Source: Zea mays (taxonomy: Eukaryota > Streptophyta > Magnoliopsida > Poales > Poaceae). Taken from it: a DNA stretch of 64,000 bases. This document shows, in pieces, positions 1 to 10,426 of the stretch. The first letter of the stretch is position 1, and the number at the start of each line of letters is the position of its first letter. A program made the translations under genes and the position numbers. The stretch is taken from NCBI RefSeq assembly GCF_902167145.1, contig NW_023366926.1, positions 143,306 to 207,305 of the forward strand, read 5' to 3'. The notes beneath the pieces are model-generated. The model saw only the letters and a list, made by a program, of their open reading frames with translations. It was not told the origin of the DNA and did not search any database.

Positions 1-2114
1 GAACGATGTTTCAATTTAAAAACCTAATTTAAGAATTCGATTTGCGTATTTATAATTAGTCACCAATATGATTAACCTTAACTGAAATGTTATTTATTAA
101 TAATTATTTAGTTTAATCACGTTGTTTATTTATTAGTTTCGCATGTCGATCCGCGCGTGCCGCGGTGCTGTTTCGCGCACGTCGTCGTGTGTCGTTCGCG
201 AGTGTCGCGTGTGTTGTTCGCACGCGTTATCGTGTGTCGTTCGCGTGTGTCGCGCACCTTGCCACGTGTCGTTCGCGCGTATCGCGCGTTGTCCGCGCGC
301 TAAGTCGTTTGTGTCCGCGCGTTGCGCACACCATGTTTGCACGTCGTGCGTCGTTAATTCGTCTCGCTTAGAATCGCTCATATTCATTAAGTTACTTGCT
401 TAACTGTCAACTATTAAAATAGTAAGTTAGTCAAAACTAAGTAGTAGTATTAATTTACATTTGATTAATATCAATTAATATAATTATGTTGAATTGGATG
501 TTCTAATTAGTACTTGTTCAACGTAAACACGCTAACCCCTCGACCGTAGCTTCGACTATCGTGGTTCTTTTCCTCGCGTAACCGTAGAGGCGCTCTCTAT
601 TTTATATTGCTCGCTTTTATAACATTTTTACCTTGTATGGTGTAATGTTCTTATGCATATGTATATGTTTGTTTGCTTGTGCCTGTTCGTCTTCGCGTCG
701 CGTTGCGATTAGATCGCGGTTCGTTTCTGAGCTTCGAGGAATCGACGGTCAAGCTTTGGCGACCAAATGACCCAGCTCTTCGAGTTCTACAAGGCTGAAG
801 ATTCTGAGCATCTGTTTGGTGAAGGCAAGTGTCCTCTGACCTATTATGTCCCATTTACTTTATAATTCATCAACCTACATACCATGATCAACCTAAGGAT
901 TGACTAGCTTTGTATTTACCTTGTCCTTGATTACCTTTTGGGTTATTATGGTTAGCTTCATGCTATTGCTTTAGTTTAATCAATGAACATGATGTGAACA
1001 TTTATGATACGATGTTGTCTCTATGGTTATGATGTTGGACTGGTGATACTTTAGGGTGCTCGAGCGGTTTCTCGAGTGCCTCTCTGTAAGGACCTGTTCG
1101 TTGGATGACCGCCCGGGAAAACAGTGCAACCATGAGGGTGGAATGGGATGCCCTTAGCTGAATAATTAGAGGAACCGGGGTGTAGTTCGTTTAGCCGTCG
1201 TGCCGTTAATGGGGCTCGGTGTATGCAGCTCACTCTGCCAAGTTTGGTTCGCCCCTTGGGGAGGAGTGTGGTGCATTTAGGAAACCTAACGGGCGGCTAC
1301 AGCCTCGGGGAATCTTTGTAAAGGCTACGTAGTGAAACCCTGCCTATTCACCTTGGTAGTGTTTAAGGGTTTGATCGGCCCGAGGCAAGAGGGAATCACG
1401 GCTCATGGGTAAAGTGTGCAACCTCTGCAGAGTGTTATGAAACTGATATATCAGCCGTGCTCGCGGTTATGAGAGGCCAAGGGAGCTCCATTGATTAGAG
1501 ACACATTGATCAGAGATACTTTGTTTATAGGTGATGATGAGGATAATGATGGTTTTGATTATGATTATGGTTTCTGGTATTCTTTCCGTTGGAAAGAGTA
1601 CTTTTGGGTTAACAACTTGGGTTAATGCTAAAACCTGGATCTATACTAGTAATAATTACCTGACCAGCTAAAAGCAACCGCTTGATCCTAACTCCACATA
1701 AAGCTAGTCCACTTCAGCCAAACGGAACATTTGCTGAGTACGTTGATGTGTACTCACCCTTGCTTTCACAAAACACCAGGTTGCCTTTGGTGCAATATAT
1801 GCTCAGGTAAAGAAGGTGTCGAGGCGGATTCTCCAGGAGTTCCAGGACTTCGACGAGTTCGAGGATTAGGCTAGCGATCTCCCCCAGTCAGCTGCCTGTG
1901 GTGGGTTTATTTACGTTGGCTACGTTTCGATTCTATGTACTTTGATTTATATTATGTAAATGACTCTAATCTTTAATATCATTACTTACTCTTTATTGTA
2001 ATTCGAAGCATTGTGCTATGATGAGTCATTTATGTAATCGCTGTGTACGTGAATTTCTGATCCTGGCACGTACATGGTTCGCATTCGGTTTACCTTCCAA
2101 AATCGGGTGTGACA
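1..2114 (+). mobile_element. Tekay-type element A, 3' part of 5' LTR
   Basis: This is the right-hand part of a long terminal repeat whose start lies before the window. It ends GGGTGTGACA at 2114 and is followed directly by a tRNA-Met-like primer site. The same sequence order recurs at 45814-48169 (shared CGCG-rich tract, the 'ACCGTAGCTTCG' block near 542, the palindromic block near 1423-1454 and the identical end). A strongly CpG-rich tract at 140-340 is built of short CGTGTCGTTCGCG-like units. Open frames in this tract are by-products of its composition and are not genes. The assignment to the Tekay/Del chromovirus clade rests on similarity to the LTR of element B, whose pol can be read. Confidence 0.8.
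1423..1454 (+). other. conserved twin-palindrome block in LTR A
   Basis: Two perfect palindromes, CTCTGCAGAG (1423-1432) and CTGATATATCAG (1443-1454), sit 10 nt apart. The same pair is present at 47461-47492 and, on the other strand, at 58622-58650 in a more diverged LTR. The third copy keeps pairing through paired changes. Function is unknown; an RNA structure or a protein-binding site in the LTR are both possible. Confidence 0.7.
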
Positions 2115-2118
2115 TAAG

Positions 2119-2130
2119 TGGTTTCAAAGC
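2119..2130 (+). other. primer binding site of element A
   Basis: TGGTTTCAAAGC starts 4 nt after the LTR end and is one to two changes from TGGTATCAGAGC, the site complementary to initiator tRNA-Met used by many plant retrotransposons. Element B has the corresponding TGGTATCAAAGAC at 48174. Confidence 0.7.
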
Positions 2131-2999
2131 CTTGCTGACTGTAGGACCGCTATCCTAGAGTAGCATTGGCCGTTTTAGATACTTATTGATTATTACTTCA
2201 CCTCATCCTTGATGCTGTTTCAAAATATTAGTCACCTCGACTAATTCTATGTTGTGCTCCTATATGCCCCTTGCCAAAAGTATTTTATTCTGTTATGGTC
2301 TATACTTTTCTCAATCTACTAGATCTGATCTCACTCTTGTGCTTGCGACATCCTTGTAGATGTCTCGGACCATAACCTTCTTGCCTTTTGGGATTTATTC
2401 CTCTTCCATCATTAAAGTTCTACCATTTGGCAATCCTTATCCCGTTGCTATCGACGTACTCGTATCCCTAGATTCTTTAATACTCTTTTTTCAAATACTT
2501 ACATCTAAATTTCTACTGCCTACTTAGACATTTCAGTTTATATGTCCATCAACTCCTTGTCTTCGGAGATCCTTCCCTATTCCGTTGTGAAGCCGCTATC
2601 TTTTGGCTTTTTCTTTCCTCTTGGTCTTGGTACGCTCGTACCATTGGAATATGGCGTATTCTTATTTTTATATATGCTTATCTTTATCACAGAGTCTGTT
2701 TAAGACATTTAAGTTAAGATGTCCCTGGCCACCCTTGTTTCTTAATGATCCAGGAGCGGTCATTTTATTTTGCACATCCTTGGTGATCCCGTTAATTCCT
2801 TGTAACTTCCTTCAGTAATGAATTCTTACTTCAACTCTTCGGTCGGAACCTCACTTATCTATCCTTGATTGTTTTCTCCACTTCATCACTTTGCGAGTCT
2901 TGCCTTAACTCTGTCCATAGATTATGTTTTTCATCATTAGTACCTTTATCCTTATCACCTCTATATCTTACCTTGACGTTTATCTTATACCGGCCTTTA

Positions 3000-4300
3000 A
3001 AATACCCTCTTTTCCATCTCAATTTGAGCATTGTATTTTACCTACTTTTCCCTTGGTCGTATCCTCTTCCTTGTCGCTTACGAGTTTTAAACTCCATCCT
3101 TTGTTTTGCTTTTGTTTGTTATTGCCTTTACCTTTCTCACCTCTTGATCTTACCTCGGTGATTACACTATGTCCGTTCTCTAAAATCTCCAATCTCCAAC
3201 CTCAATATGAGAGCGGTGTTTTACTTACCTCACCCTTGGTTATATCCTCTTCTTTATCGCGTGTAAGCTTGGACACAACTCCATTCTTTGTTGTACTCAT
3301 ACCACTGGCTCTCCCATGCCTTAATCTTTTCTCTCATACCCTTGTCCGTTATCGTCTTTGACCCATGCAATATTGAGGTATTCTACCTAAATGCTTACCT
3401 TGAACTTATCCTTTAAAAGCCTCCCCTTTCTTTCAACCCAGTTTGAGAGTTGCGAGTGACCTATCTCTCCCTTGATTTCTTTTCACACCTTGTCGCCTTA
3501 CAAGTTTTGTGTTAATTCCATCCCTTGCTGTGTTTTTATTTGCTATCACTCTCACCTTGTCGTCCATCGATCTTGCCTTGATACTCATCTTTATTCCTAC
3601 TTCTTAAAAATCCCCTCTCTTCCACCTCAATTTGAGAGTGGAAATTTACCCATCTAGCCCTTGGACGCACCCTCTCCTTTTCCATTTGCAGGTCATGTCT
3701 TAACTCCATCCTTTATGGTACTTATATCCTTTGTTCTTATGCTTATTTACCTCCTCTTCTACATCCGTGTCCATTATTACCCTTAAAACTCTCGTGATAT
3801 CTGTGCCCTTGCCTTCCTACTTTCCTTGAACCTACCCTTTGAAGATTCCTCTTTTCCATCCCTGTTCGGGGATAATGCCTCACCTACTTCATCATTGACT
3901 GCTCCCCCTTCTTTCACACCTTGCAAGTTTTGTCTAGAATACATCCTTGTTGTGTGTTTGTCTGTTATCACCTTAACCCTTGTCATTCCTCGATCTGTAC
4001 CTTGATGCTTATCACGTACCCGTATTTTAAAGCTTCCTGTCCCATTTCAGTTCAAGAGTGTTGTCTTACCCCTCCCCTCTCTTGTTCGTCCCCTTTTTCC
4101 TCTATCGCGTGGCACGTCTTGTCTTAACTCGATCATTTGATGTGCTTTCGCCTCTTACCTTCTGTACCTTTGTAATCACTGGATCCTTCCATGATGCTTT
4201 TCTTATGTCTACCTTTTGAATTATCATCTTTCCCATCTCGATTTGAGAATGGTGTTTACCTACCCTGCCCTTGGTTGCATTTCTCCCTTGTAGATTACAA
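3000..4300 (+). repeat. degenerate ~200-bp tandem array inside element A
   Basis: A recognisable unit recurs at about 3005, 3190, 3418, 3605, 3838, 4032 and 4213, so spacing is roughly 180-240 bp. Each unit has a 'TTTAAAA..CCCTCTTTTCC' segment, then CCATCTCAATTTGAG (an inverted repeat CTCAA-N-TTGAG), a purine-poor 'TTTTACCTACC.CACCCTTGG' segment, 'TCCTCTTCCTTGTCGC', and 'AACTCCATCCTTTG'. The units are well diverged, so the array is old. The open frames across it are low-complexity and vary between units, so I do not read them as genes. Confidence 0.65.
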
Positions 4301-5023
4301 CCCTTGCTTTAACTCCATCCTTTATGGTGCTCATGCACCTATCCTACGCGTCTTATTCTTCTCCTCCTCCTTTGAAAAGCCTAGAGAGTAGTTATCTCCC
4401 TTTTCAAGAAAGATCAACCATTTAATTAAAAGGAACGTATAGCAACGAGGTGTGTGTGTTATTGTATGCTTGTGCTGTTTGTGTTGTGTGATGACTGATT
4501 TGCTTCTTTGTGATGAGTGTTGATGTGTTGTGGGCCTTAGTCTGCAATGACATCAGTTCACTAGGTGAGTGCCATATAGTTAGGTAGTTGGGTTCTCTCC
4601 CCTGCTCTCTCTAACCCGTCTATACTTGCATTTTCCCACCCTTGCACCTGCCCAGTTGGTACCCCCCAACTTCTCCAAATCAATGAAGATCAGAATCGAT
4701 AGCATCTTCACCAAGTGCGTATCAATGCTCCTATTAAGGGGGTTAGCTGCTAACCCCAATGAAGACAATGTGTACAACCTCAACCAACAAGGTTAGAGTG
4801 GCGCAGCAGAAGCATGGTGGGTCCTAACGCCCAGGTCCAAGAGACCCTCAAGAATTGCATCAATCGGTCTCAAGCATTTGAAGGTCAAAGCATCCATTCT
4901 CGAAGTTGAGCTGACAGAGCCAAGGTTGAATCGAAGAAGCTAAAAAAACCAATGAACCAATCTTGTTTTCTTGCTAGCCTCTCCTTGAATCTCGAGTGCG
5001 AGATTCTGTTAAGGGTGTTAGTT

Positions 5024-5594
5024 TGTAACACCCTGAATTTGGGGGTATAAAATTTCTTTTCTAATATTCACCAAATTCATGTGTTACTCTCTCATTTCTT
5101 GCTTTTCTTTTCTTTTTCCTAAATAGTGAAGAGTTATTTTGTTTTTATGTCTAGGCGTAAGCCTAGTAAAATAAAATCTTGGAGGAATTTTGATTGTTGT
5201 ATTCATGATGATGCATAGTGTTTATGAGTGCAAAATGTTATCGTAACAGATTAAAATACCTCGAGGATGTTCCCAAGAGTTTTTGGAATCTTTGGAATGT
5301 TTCTTCGAGTATTAAATATGAATTTCAGTTTTTCTAATATTAATTAAATACCTAAAATTTAGTATTTGCAAAACAACTATAAAATTTTGGAAACTCAATT
5401 ATATATATATATATATATTTCTTCCTCTCATCGAGCCTGATCCAGATCTTGTGTCATTTTCGCGAGGTCGCCAAACCGTCTCTCCTCGCAAACGTCGTGC
5501 TGCTTGTGTCTAACCCATTTATCCCTCGGCGCAGGCACAATCACCTCGTTTTGCCTCACTTTGTCGCATAACTTCCACCCGTCGTGGACTCAAC
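5024..5594 (+). mobile_element. start of the middle Tekay LTR (left segment)
   Basis: The LTR begins TGTAACACCCTGAATTTGGG at 5024, matching TGTAACGCCCTGAATTTGGG at 54424. Similarity to the 54424 copy is clear only for about the first 80 bp. The segment has an AT-rich middle with a (TA)n run near 5401-5420 and is cut at 5595 by a hAT-type element. No second LTR start is visible before the LTR end at 48169, so this LTR appears to continue, with insertions, at 6048-6084, about 27596-27681, 28137-28764, 35506-36457 and 45819-48169. Confidence 0.6.
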
Positions 5595-6039
5595 TAGAGA
5601 TGTCCAAATGGGCCGCCCGGCCCGGCCCGGTCCGGGCCCGGTGAAGCCCGGCCCATTTTGGGCCCGGCCCGCCAGGCACGGTTAGAAAACCGGGCCGGGC
5701 CTTCTAGGCACGCGGGCTCAATTTCCTGTCCGAGCCCGGCCCGCAGCGGGCCTAAACGGGTCGGGCCGACCCGTTTAGTACGAAAAAACGGGCCGAAAAA
5801 CGGGCTATGCGGGCCGGTAAGCACGTTTTAGTGTAAAAAAGCGGGCTTAACGGGCTTAGAGGTAAACGGGCCGCGCCGGGCTAGCCCACCGTGCCTAGTT
5901 TCTTGTTCGAGCCCGGCCCGCTTATTCGTGCCGGGCCGGCCCGGGCCCGCATATAACCGGGCCGTGCCGGGCTCGGATCGGGCCCAAACAACGGGCTTCG
6001 TGCCGGGCTCACGGGCCTCGTGCTTATTGGACATCTATA
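5595..6039. mobile_element. GC-rich non-autonomous hAT-type element, copy 1
   Basis: The element is 445 bp with imperfect terminal inverted repeats (left TAGAGATGTCCAA, right end reading TATAGATGTCCAA on the other strand). It is flanked by an 8-bp duplication with one mismatch, GACTCAAC (5587-5594) and GACTCCAC (6040-6047). Eight-bp duplications and TAGAGATG-like ends fit the hAT superfamily. The interior is almost wholly GGCCCG/CGGGCC-type sequence and encodes nothing credible. A second copy in opposite orientation is at 27682-28128. Confidence 0.75.
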
Positions 6040-6084
6040 GACTCCACTACCTCGCCACACCCCTCCTCCATATATATATTTATA

Positions 6085-6113
6085 CTAGGTCCGTGCCCGT
6101 GCGTTGCCACGGG
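6085..6113 (-). other. Helitron 3' terminal hairpin and CTAG end
   Basis: On the plus strand CTAG occupies 6085-6088 and the hairpin CCCGTGCGTTGCCACGGG occupies 6096-6113. Read on the minus strand this is a 6-bp stem with a 6-nt loop upstream of CTAG, with the expected T next to it (A at 6084 on the plus strand). Confidence 0.75.
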
Positions 6114-6975
6114 AGTAAAAATTAGTATAAAACATAGATACGGAACGATAAATCTTACATGAATCTCGGGTTATTTTAGCAATTATGCAATGGCTCTTTT
6201 GCAAATCCCCCGGGTATGATTGACTCCTGGCCGCCCAATCTAATTTTGGTGGCCACGATTAAATCTTCCTAATAAGTGAATCGGTACGCGATGATAGCCG
6301 CTAGATTTCAGATCTTCGGCCAAGAAAGCGCCACGCTTACACTGAACTGAGACCCTTGGCGTCCAGATCAAGAGTGCTGCTTTTAAAACGTGAAGAGTTA
6401 TCTACGTTCTAATCTCATCCATCTATCTCTAGATAGATGACTCACGTTCATCTTCCTTCCCTCGATGGTGCTTATGCGGCTTCGCTCCATGGCAATCGTG
6501 GCGAACTCGCCGGCGAGCAACATACTCAACAATCCGTCTCTCGGCTCTCGACTCCGACGGGCCAATTCATTGCGGGGAAGGTGGGAAGTAGAGAGAGTTC
6601 TTACTGAAGCTTTGGCAATGAGAAGACTGGTTATAGTACACAACGGCAGCGCCTTCCTCCTATTTCGATGGCCCGACGGCGATCTCCTCGTCTCGAACCA
6701 TGAAACGGACCTGCCAGAGATCCTTCAGAACAGCGTCGACCGCGGACAACAGCGAAACTCTGAATATCTTGTCCCGGTGGCCCCAACTGCTCCCAGCTCT
6801 CTCGGTTCGATGGTGATGGCCCCTCCTCCTCTCGGTAGCAGAAATATCTATAATATTTTATACACCGGTGCAGTTAGCCTTCGACAGAGATGGGAGGAAA
6901 TCGTCTGGTTGCTAAAATGTAGGGTTGTTAGGTAGGATTTGCCTCAGTTTGAGACGAACGGGAGAGCAGCCCCAA
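6114..6975. other. Helitron 3' region without recognisable gene
   Basis: No family is recognised on either strand. A plus-strand frame of 156 codons at 6465-6935 and a minus-strand frame of 81 codons at 6398-6643 are open but show no known motif. A sequence near 6840-6870 (ATCTATAATATTTTATACACCGGTGCAG) recurs near 7490-7525, so the MYB fragment is bracketed by a short direct repeat. Confidence 0.4.
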
Positions 6976-6979
6976 CTAC

Positions 6980-7440
6980 TCTCGGCTGGTGAGCAACTGA
7001 TCATGCAGAGGTCCAAACCGCAGGCATTGTTGGTCATGAAACTCCATCCTGTAGGCCGGCGCGACAGAGGTCCGGTTCGGTGAGCTGAAGGGCAGAGTTT
7101 TGGCACCGTGTCGCTTGGCGTCGGGCGGCAATGGGACCTGGCATATCCCCACGGCCGGAGCTAGAGCTGGTGCGTTCGACTCGCTGGTGATCAGGGAGGA
7201 CTGGGACGGTGAGGGTGGCTGATCGTCTGTCAGGTTGACCGTGGTGATGTCGTGGATGCTGGACCTCCTCTTGTCCTTGCCGCCGGAGTTGAGCCTGATG
7301 AAGTACTTCTGCGCGTGGCTGGCCACCTGAGTAGGCGTCCTGGTCTAGATGAAGTTGCGCGATATATTCCTCCAGTCCCCCTTGCCATATTTCTTCAGGC
7401 CTAGGAGGAAAAACCTGGCCGAAGAACAGAAACATGATGA
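6980..7440 (-). pseudogene. MYB-related (SHAQKYF class) transcription factor fragment
   Basis: The minus strand reads [20 protein letters not shown], a stop, then [17 protein letters not shown] and RRSSIHDIT. This is the second MYB repeat of the DIVARICATA/MYBS-type SHAQKYF proteins, which bind I-box/TATCCA-like DNA. The stop (TAG at 7345-7347) stands where the family usually has a hydrophobic residue just before TRTPTQ. There is a frame change near the 'FLLGLKK' segment and no first MYB repeat upstream. It is a captured, non-functional fragment in the Helitron, in the same orientation as the Helitron. Confidence 0.8.
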
Positions 7441-8045
7441 TCCTGTTCGGTATCTGTCTGTTTAAGAGGGAGTCAGATCTCTACTCGATAAAATATCTCT
7501 ACAATATTTTATACACCGGTGCAGCTCTTGGTAGCTTTCTTGCGGCTCTGAACAAAATTAGTGTTGATCGTTATTCTTGTAAATCCTGATTTTAATGAAG
7601 TCCTGATTCCCTTAAAAATTGACAACTATAATTTTTTTATTTTTGATTGACACCGTTTGCTCTATATATCTGTCTTTTAAAAGGTCTCGGCAGGATGCAA
7701 TTAAAAATCACACATTGGAACGGATTGAGAAGTATCCAAGCTTATTTTAGCAAATCCATTTTGAGAATCATTTCGCTTTGGAAGGTCAATCAAGGCCAAA
7801 ATCAGAGATTTGCAGGAAATACAATGACAAACATCATGTCCCAATCTGTGACTTGTGGCATTCTTTTATAATTTCTCTACTACTTCTTAAAATAGCTAGT
7901 ACCACAAACACGGTTCCATTCATTCGATTATTATTCAAGAAAGCCCTGGATACATCAATGTCTGAAGACTGTTGAAGGGTGTATTTACAGCTTCTAGCCT
8001 TCAGCTCGCCCTTGTCCTAGTCCCAGCTTCACGGCCGACCTCCAC
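7441..8045. other. Helitron spacer, nothing recognised
   Basis: AT-rich sequence with short open frames only. I see no family, repeat array or terminal structure in it, apart from the short repeat near 7490-7525 shared with 6840-6870. Confidence 0.4.
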
Positions 8046-8051
8046 ACACAT

Positions 8052-8285
8052 GCTTGACAAAGCTCACTTCACTCACGTCCCGCCACCGCGGCCTTGACCC
8101 TCCTCACCAACTCCTTCCTGCACCGGTTGAGACAAAAAGAATCAGATCATAGTTCATACCAATGGAAGATTGATTCACATATTCTACAACAGATGAAACG
8201 CCTGATGGTCGTACCGTAGCAGCTGCCTGTCGAAGGAGGAGGCAGAGAGGAGGCCCTTGTTCTCCTCGGCATGCCTGATGATATC
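8052..8285 (-). pseudogene. captured 3' exons of an unrecognised gene
   Basis: On the minus strand one exon-like block reads RHAEENKGLLSASSFDRQLL (about 8282-8217) and ends beside a GT. A second block after a CAG (about 8133-8052) reads KELVRRVKAAVAGRE and a TGA stop, which looks like the C-terminus of a protein. Intron-like sequence lies between them. I do not recognise the family. Same strand as the other Helitron cargo. Confidence 0.4.
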
Positions 8286-8340
8286 TTATTGCGATCAGCT
8301 AGTTAAAGTAAGAACATAAAACTTCAGAAAATTAGCTAAG

Positions 8341-8544
8341 CTAGTACCAAAACCCTGCTTCTAAGATCAAGATCATAAACAAAACAAAATGTACAAGCAA
8401 AAGAAGACTTCTAATATCAGACAGCAGTGAAGAGCCCTTCGTCTCTAAAGCTTCTCCTGAAGGTTCCAAGCCTGAAACCTCCAAGAAACTCGATGTCTCT
8501 TCAATGGCTGCTAAAGGGTCAAGAGCACGAGTTTCAACTTTCAA
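8341..8544 (-). pseudogene. captured exon-like fragment, family not recognised
   Basis: A 67-codon minus-strand frame reads MKVETRALDPLAAIEETSSF and goes on to SGLEPSGEALETKGSSLLSD before becoming hydrophobic. The first two thirds have ordinary protein composition and the tail looks like intron read-through. It may belong to the same gene as the blocks at 8052-8285 and 8760-8931. Confidence 0.3.
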
Positions 8545-8759
8545 GGGAACATAGAAAATTGTTAACTTAATATTGAGTCCTCCAACTCACAGGAAAAACT
8601 ATCAAACAACCAATAAATATTGTATGCATGGATACAATAGCCAAAGTTACGCACAGATGACGCAACAGTTGTAGCCAAACCAATACATTGCTCGCACATT
8701 GTCGATGCATTAGTGGAAATGCACAATTTAAGCAGTCGTACCATTCCTGATGCTGGTGG

Positions 8760-8931
8760 CATTCCACATTACAATGAAGTCAAAAAGCCTTTGTCTAAAA
8801 AATACTTCATAAGAATAATCATCATAGCCTTCATCCTCAGTAGATTTGATCTCCTTAGCCATTGCAGCACGATTAGCAATGTGCTATTCTATTTGATTTT
8901 CAAAATGACTTCTCTGCAACAAAGATAAAAA
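8760..8931 (-). pseudogene. captured exon-like fragment with one TAG, family not recognised
   Basis: After a TTGTTGCAG acceptor-like site the minus strand reads RSHFENQIE, a TAG, then HIANRAAMAKEIKSTEDEGY and DDYSYEVFFRQRLFDFIVMW. The TAG sits where Q would fit (QIEQHIA). The acidic/coiled composition looks like real coding sequence. No family assigned. Confidence 0.35.
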
Positions 8932-9690
8932 ATTACTGAGGTGAATGCACCAACTCTAATTAAATAATCAAAATAGACAAAACAGTTCATTTGTACCAAT
9001 AGGTCCCTAACATCCAGTGATTTTTACCTTGTGGTCTTTAGCAGATATTGCAGCATAAAGACAACTGTTTCTAAAATGATGATTGTCACAGATGAAGGCG
9101 AATACAAATGGCCATAAAATGAGGTCTGCATGAATTATTGTTGTTAGTGTAGACAATTTCCCATTCATAGTGTTACTCATCTTTCAAATTGTCGGGGACC
9201 ATAATTAGGGGTACCCTCAAGACCCCTAAATCTCAGCTGGTAACCCCCATCAGCACAAAGCTGCAAAGGCCTGATGGGTGCTATTAAGTCAAGGATCGGT
9301 CCATTCAAGGGACACGATCGTGCCTCGCCCGAGCCTAGCCTCGGGCAAGGGAAGCCGACCCCGGAGAACCTACGATCGCCCGAGGACCCCCCTCCAGCAA
9401 CGGGCACACTATCGGCTCGCCCGAGGCCCAGTCTTCACCGAGAAGCAGCCTTGGCCACATCGCCACGCCGACCGACCAAATCGCAGGGGCATTTAATGCA
9501 AAGGTGGCCTGACACCTTTATCCTGACGCACGCCCTCCAGTCGACAGAGCCGAAGTGACCGCAGTCACTTCGCCGCTCTACTGACCGGTCTGACAAGAGG
9601 ACAGCGCCGCCTGCGCCGCTCCAACTGCTGAGCCACCCGACAGAGTGAGGCTGACAGCAGCCAAGGCCGGCCTCGGGCGTCATAGGAAAC

Positions 9691-10010
9691 TCCGCCTCGC
9701 CCGACCCAGGGCTCGAACTCGGGCTCAGCCCCGGAAGACGGCGAACTCCGCTCCGCCCGACCCAGGGCTCGGACTCGGGCTCAGCCCCAGAAGACGGCGA
9801 ACTCCGCTCCGCCCGACCCAGGGCTCGGACTCGGGCTCAGCCCCGGAAGACGGCGAACTCCGCCTCGCCTGACCCCAGGGCTCGGACATGGGCTCAACCC
9901 CGGAAGACGGCGAACTCCGCCTCGCCCGACCCTAGGGCTCGGACATGGGCTCAACCCCGAAAGACGACGAACTCCGCCTCGCCCGACCCGGGGGCTCGAC
10001 CTCGACCTCG
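9691..10010 (+). repeat. 56-58-bp minisatellite in Huck 5' LTR
   Basis: Units begin TCCGC(C)TCGCCCGACC at 9691, 9747, 9803, 9859, 9916 and 9974 and contain AGGGCTCGGAC, GGGCTCA.CCC and GAAGACGGCGAACT. The same array is in the 3' LTR at about 21733-22050, and a related one in the Huck-like LTR at about 59980-60190. Open frames through it on both strands are repeat artefacts. Confidence 0.85.
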
Positions 10011-10418
10011 GAGGAGCCTCCCCCTCGCCCAGCCTAGGGCACGGACCGACCACATCAACAGGAAGCGCCATCATTACCCTACCCCGAGCTGACTCGGGCT
10101 ACGGGGAACCAGACCGGTGTCCCATCTGGCTCGCTCCACCATGCGAGTAATGATGGCGCCCCGCATGCCCTGTGACGACGGTGGCTCTCAGCCCCCTTAC
10201 GGAAGCAAGAGGACGTCAGCAAGGACTCGACAGCCCCAACAGCTGTCCTCCCGCCAGGCTCCAGCACTCCTCCGACGGCCACGACACCACGCGAACTGGG
10301 CGCCAAGACCTCTCCGGCTGCCACGATGGCATGTACTTAGGGCGCTAGCTCTCCACCGCTAGACACGTTAGCACATTGCTACACTCCCCATTGTACACCT
10401 GGATCCTCTCCTTACGCC

Positions 10419-10426
10419 TATAAAAG
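10419..10426 (+). promoter_or_regulatory. Huck LTR TATA box
   Basis: TATAAAAG followed by GGGAGGACC in a GC-rich context, about 300 bp before the LTR end. The same box is at 22467-22474 in the 3' LTR and 60592-60599 in the Huck-like LTR. Confidence 0.7.

Larger units (their letters stand above)
2115..5023 (+). mobile_element. internal region of non-autonomous Tekay-type element A
   Basis: The leader (to about 2360) resembles that of element B (48170-48428), including the 'TTGTAG-ATG' at the point where B starts its first ORF. After that the two diverge, and A has no readable gag, protease, RT or integrase. The last ~70 nt again match B (TTGCTAGCC, CCTTGAATCTCGAG, GCGAGATTCT, AAGGG polypurine stretch at about 5011), and the 3' LTR starts at 5024. 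The middle is CT-rich tandem repeat. A is therefore a derivative in which the coding part was lost or replaced; it would need proteins from an autonomous relative. Confidence 0.65.

Noticed and set aside
2603..4391. Many T-rich frames with leucine/serine/phenylalanine content that look like membrane proteins
   Set aside because: They arise from the CT-rich tandem array and are not conserved between units.
5401..5420. (TA)n run
   Set aside because: Ordinary simple repeat, also at 46625-46650.
5594..6125. Open frames of 65-76 codons across the GGCCCG-rich element
   Set aside because: Produced by biased composition of a non-coding hAT-type element; they read G/P/R-rich repeats.
9781..10074. 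Repetitive minus-strand frame (GVRRLPGLSPCPSP repeats)
   Set aside because: It is the LTR minisatellite read in antisense; the same happens at 21768-22123 and 59962-60228.
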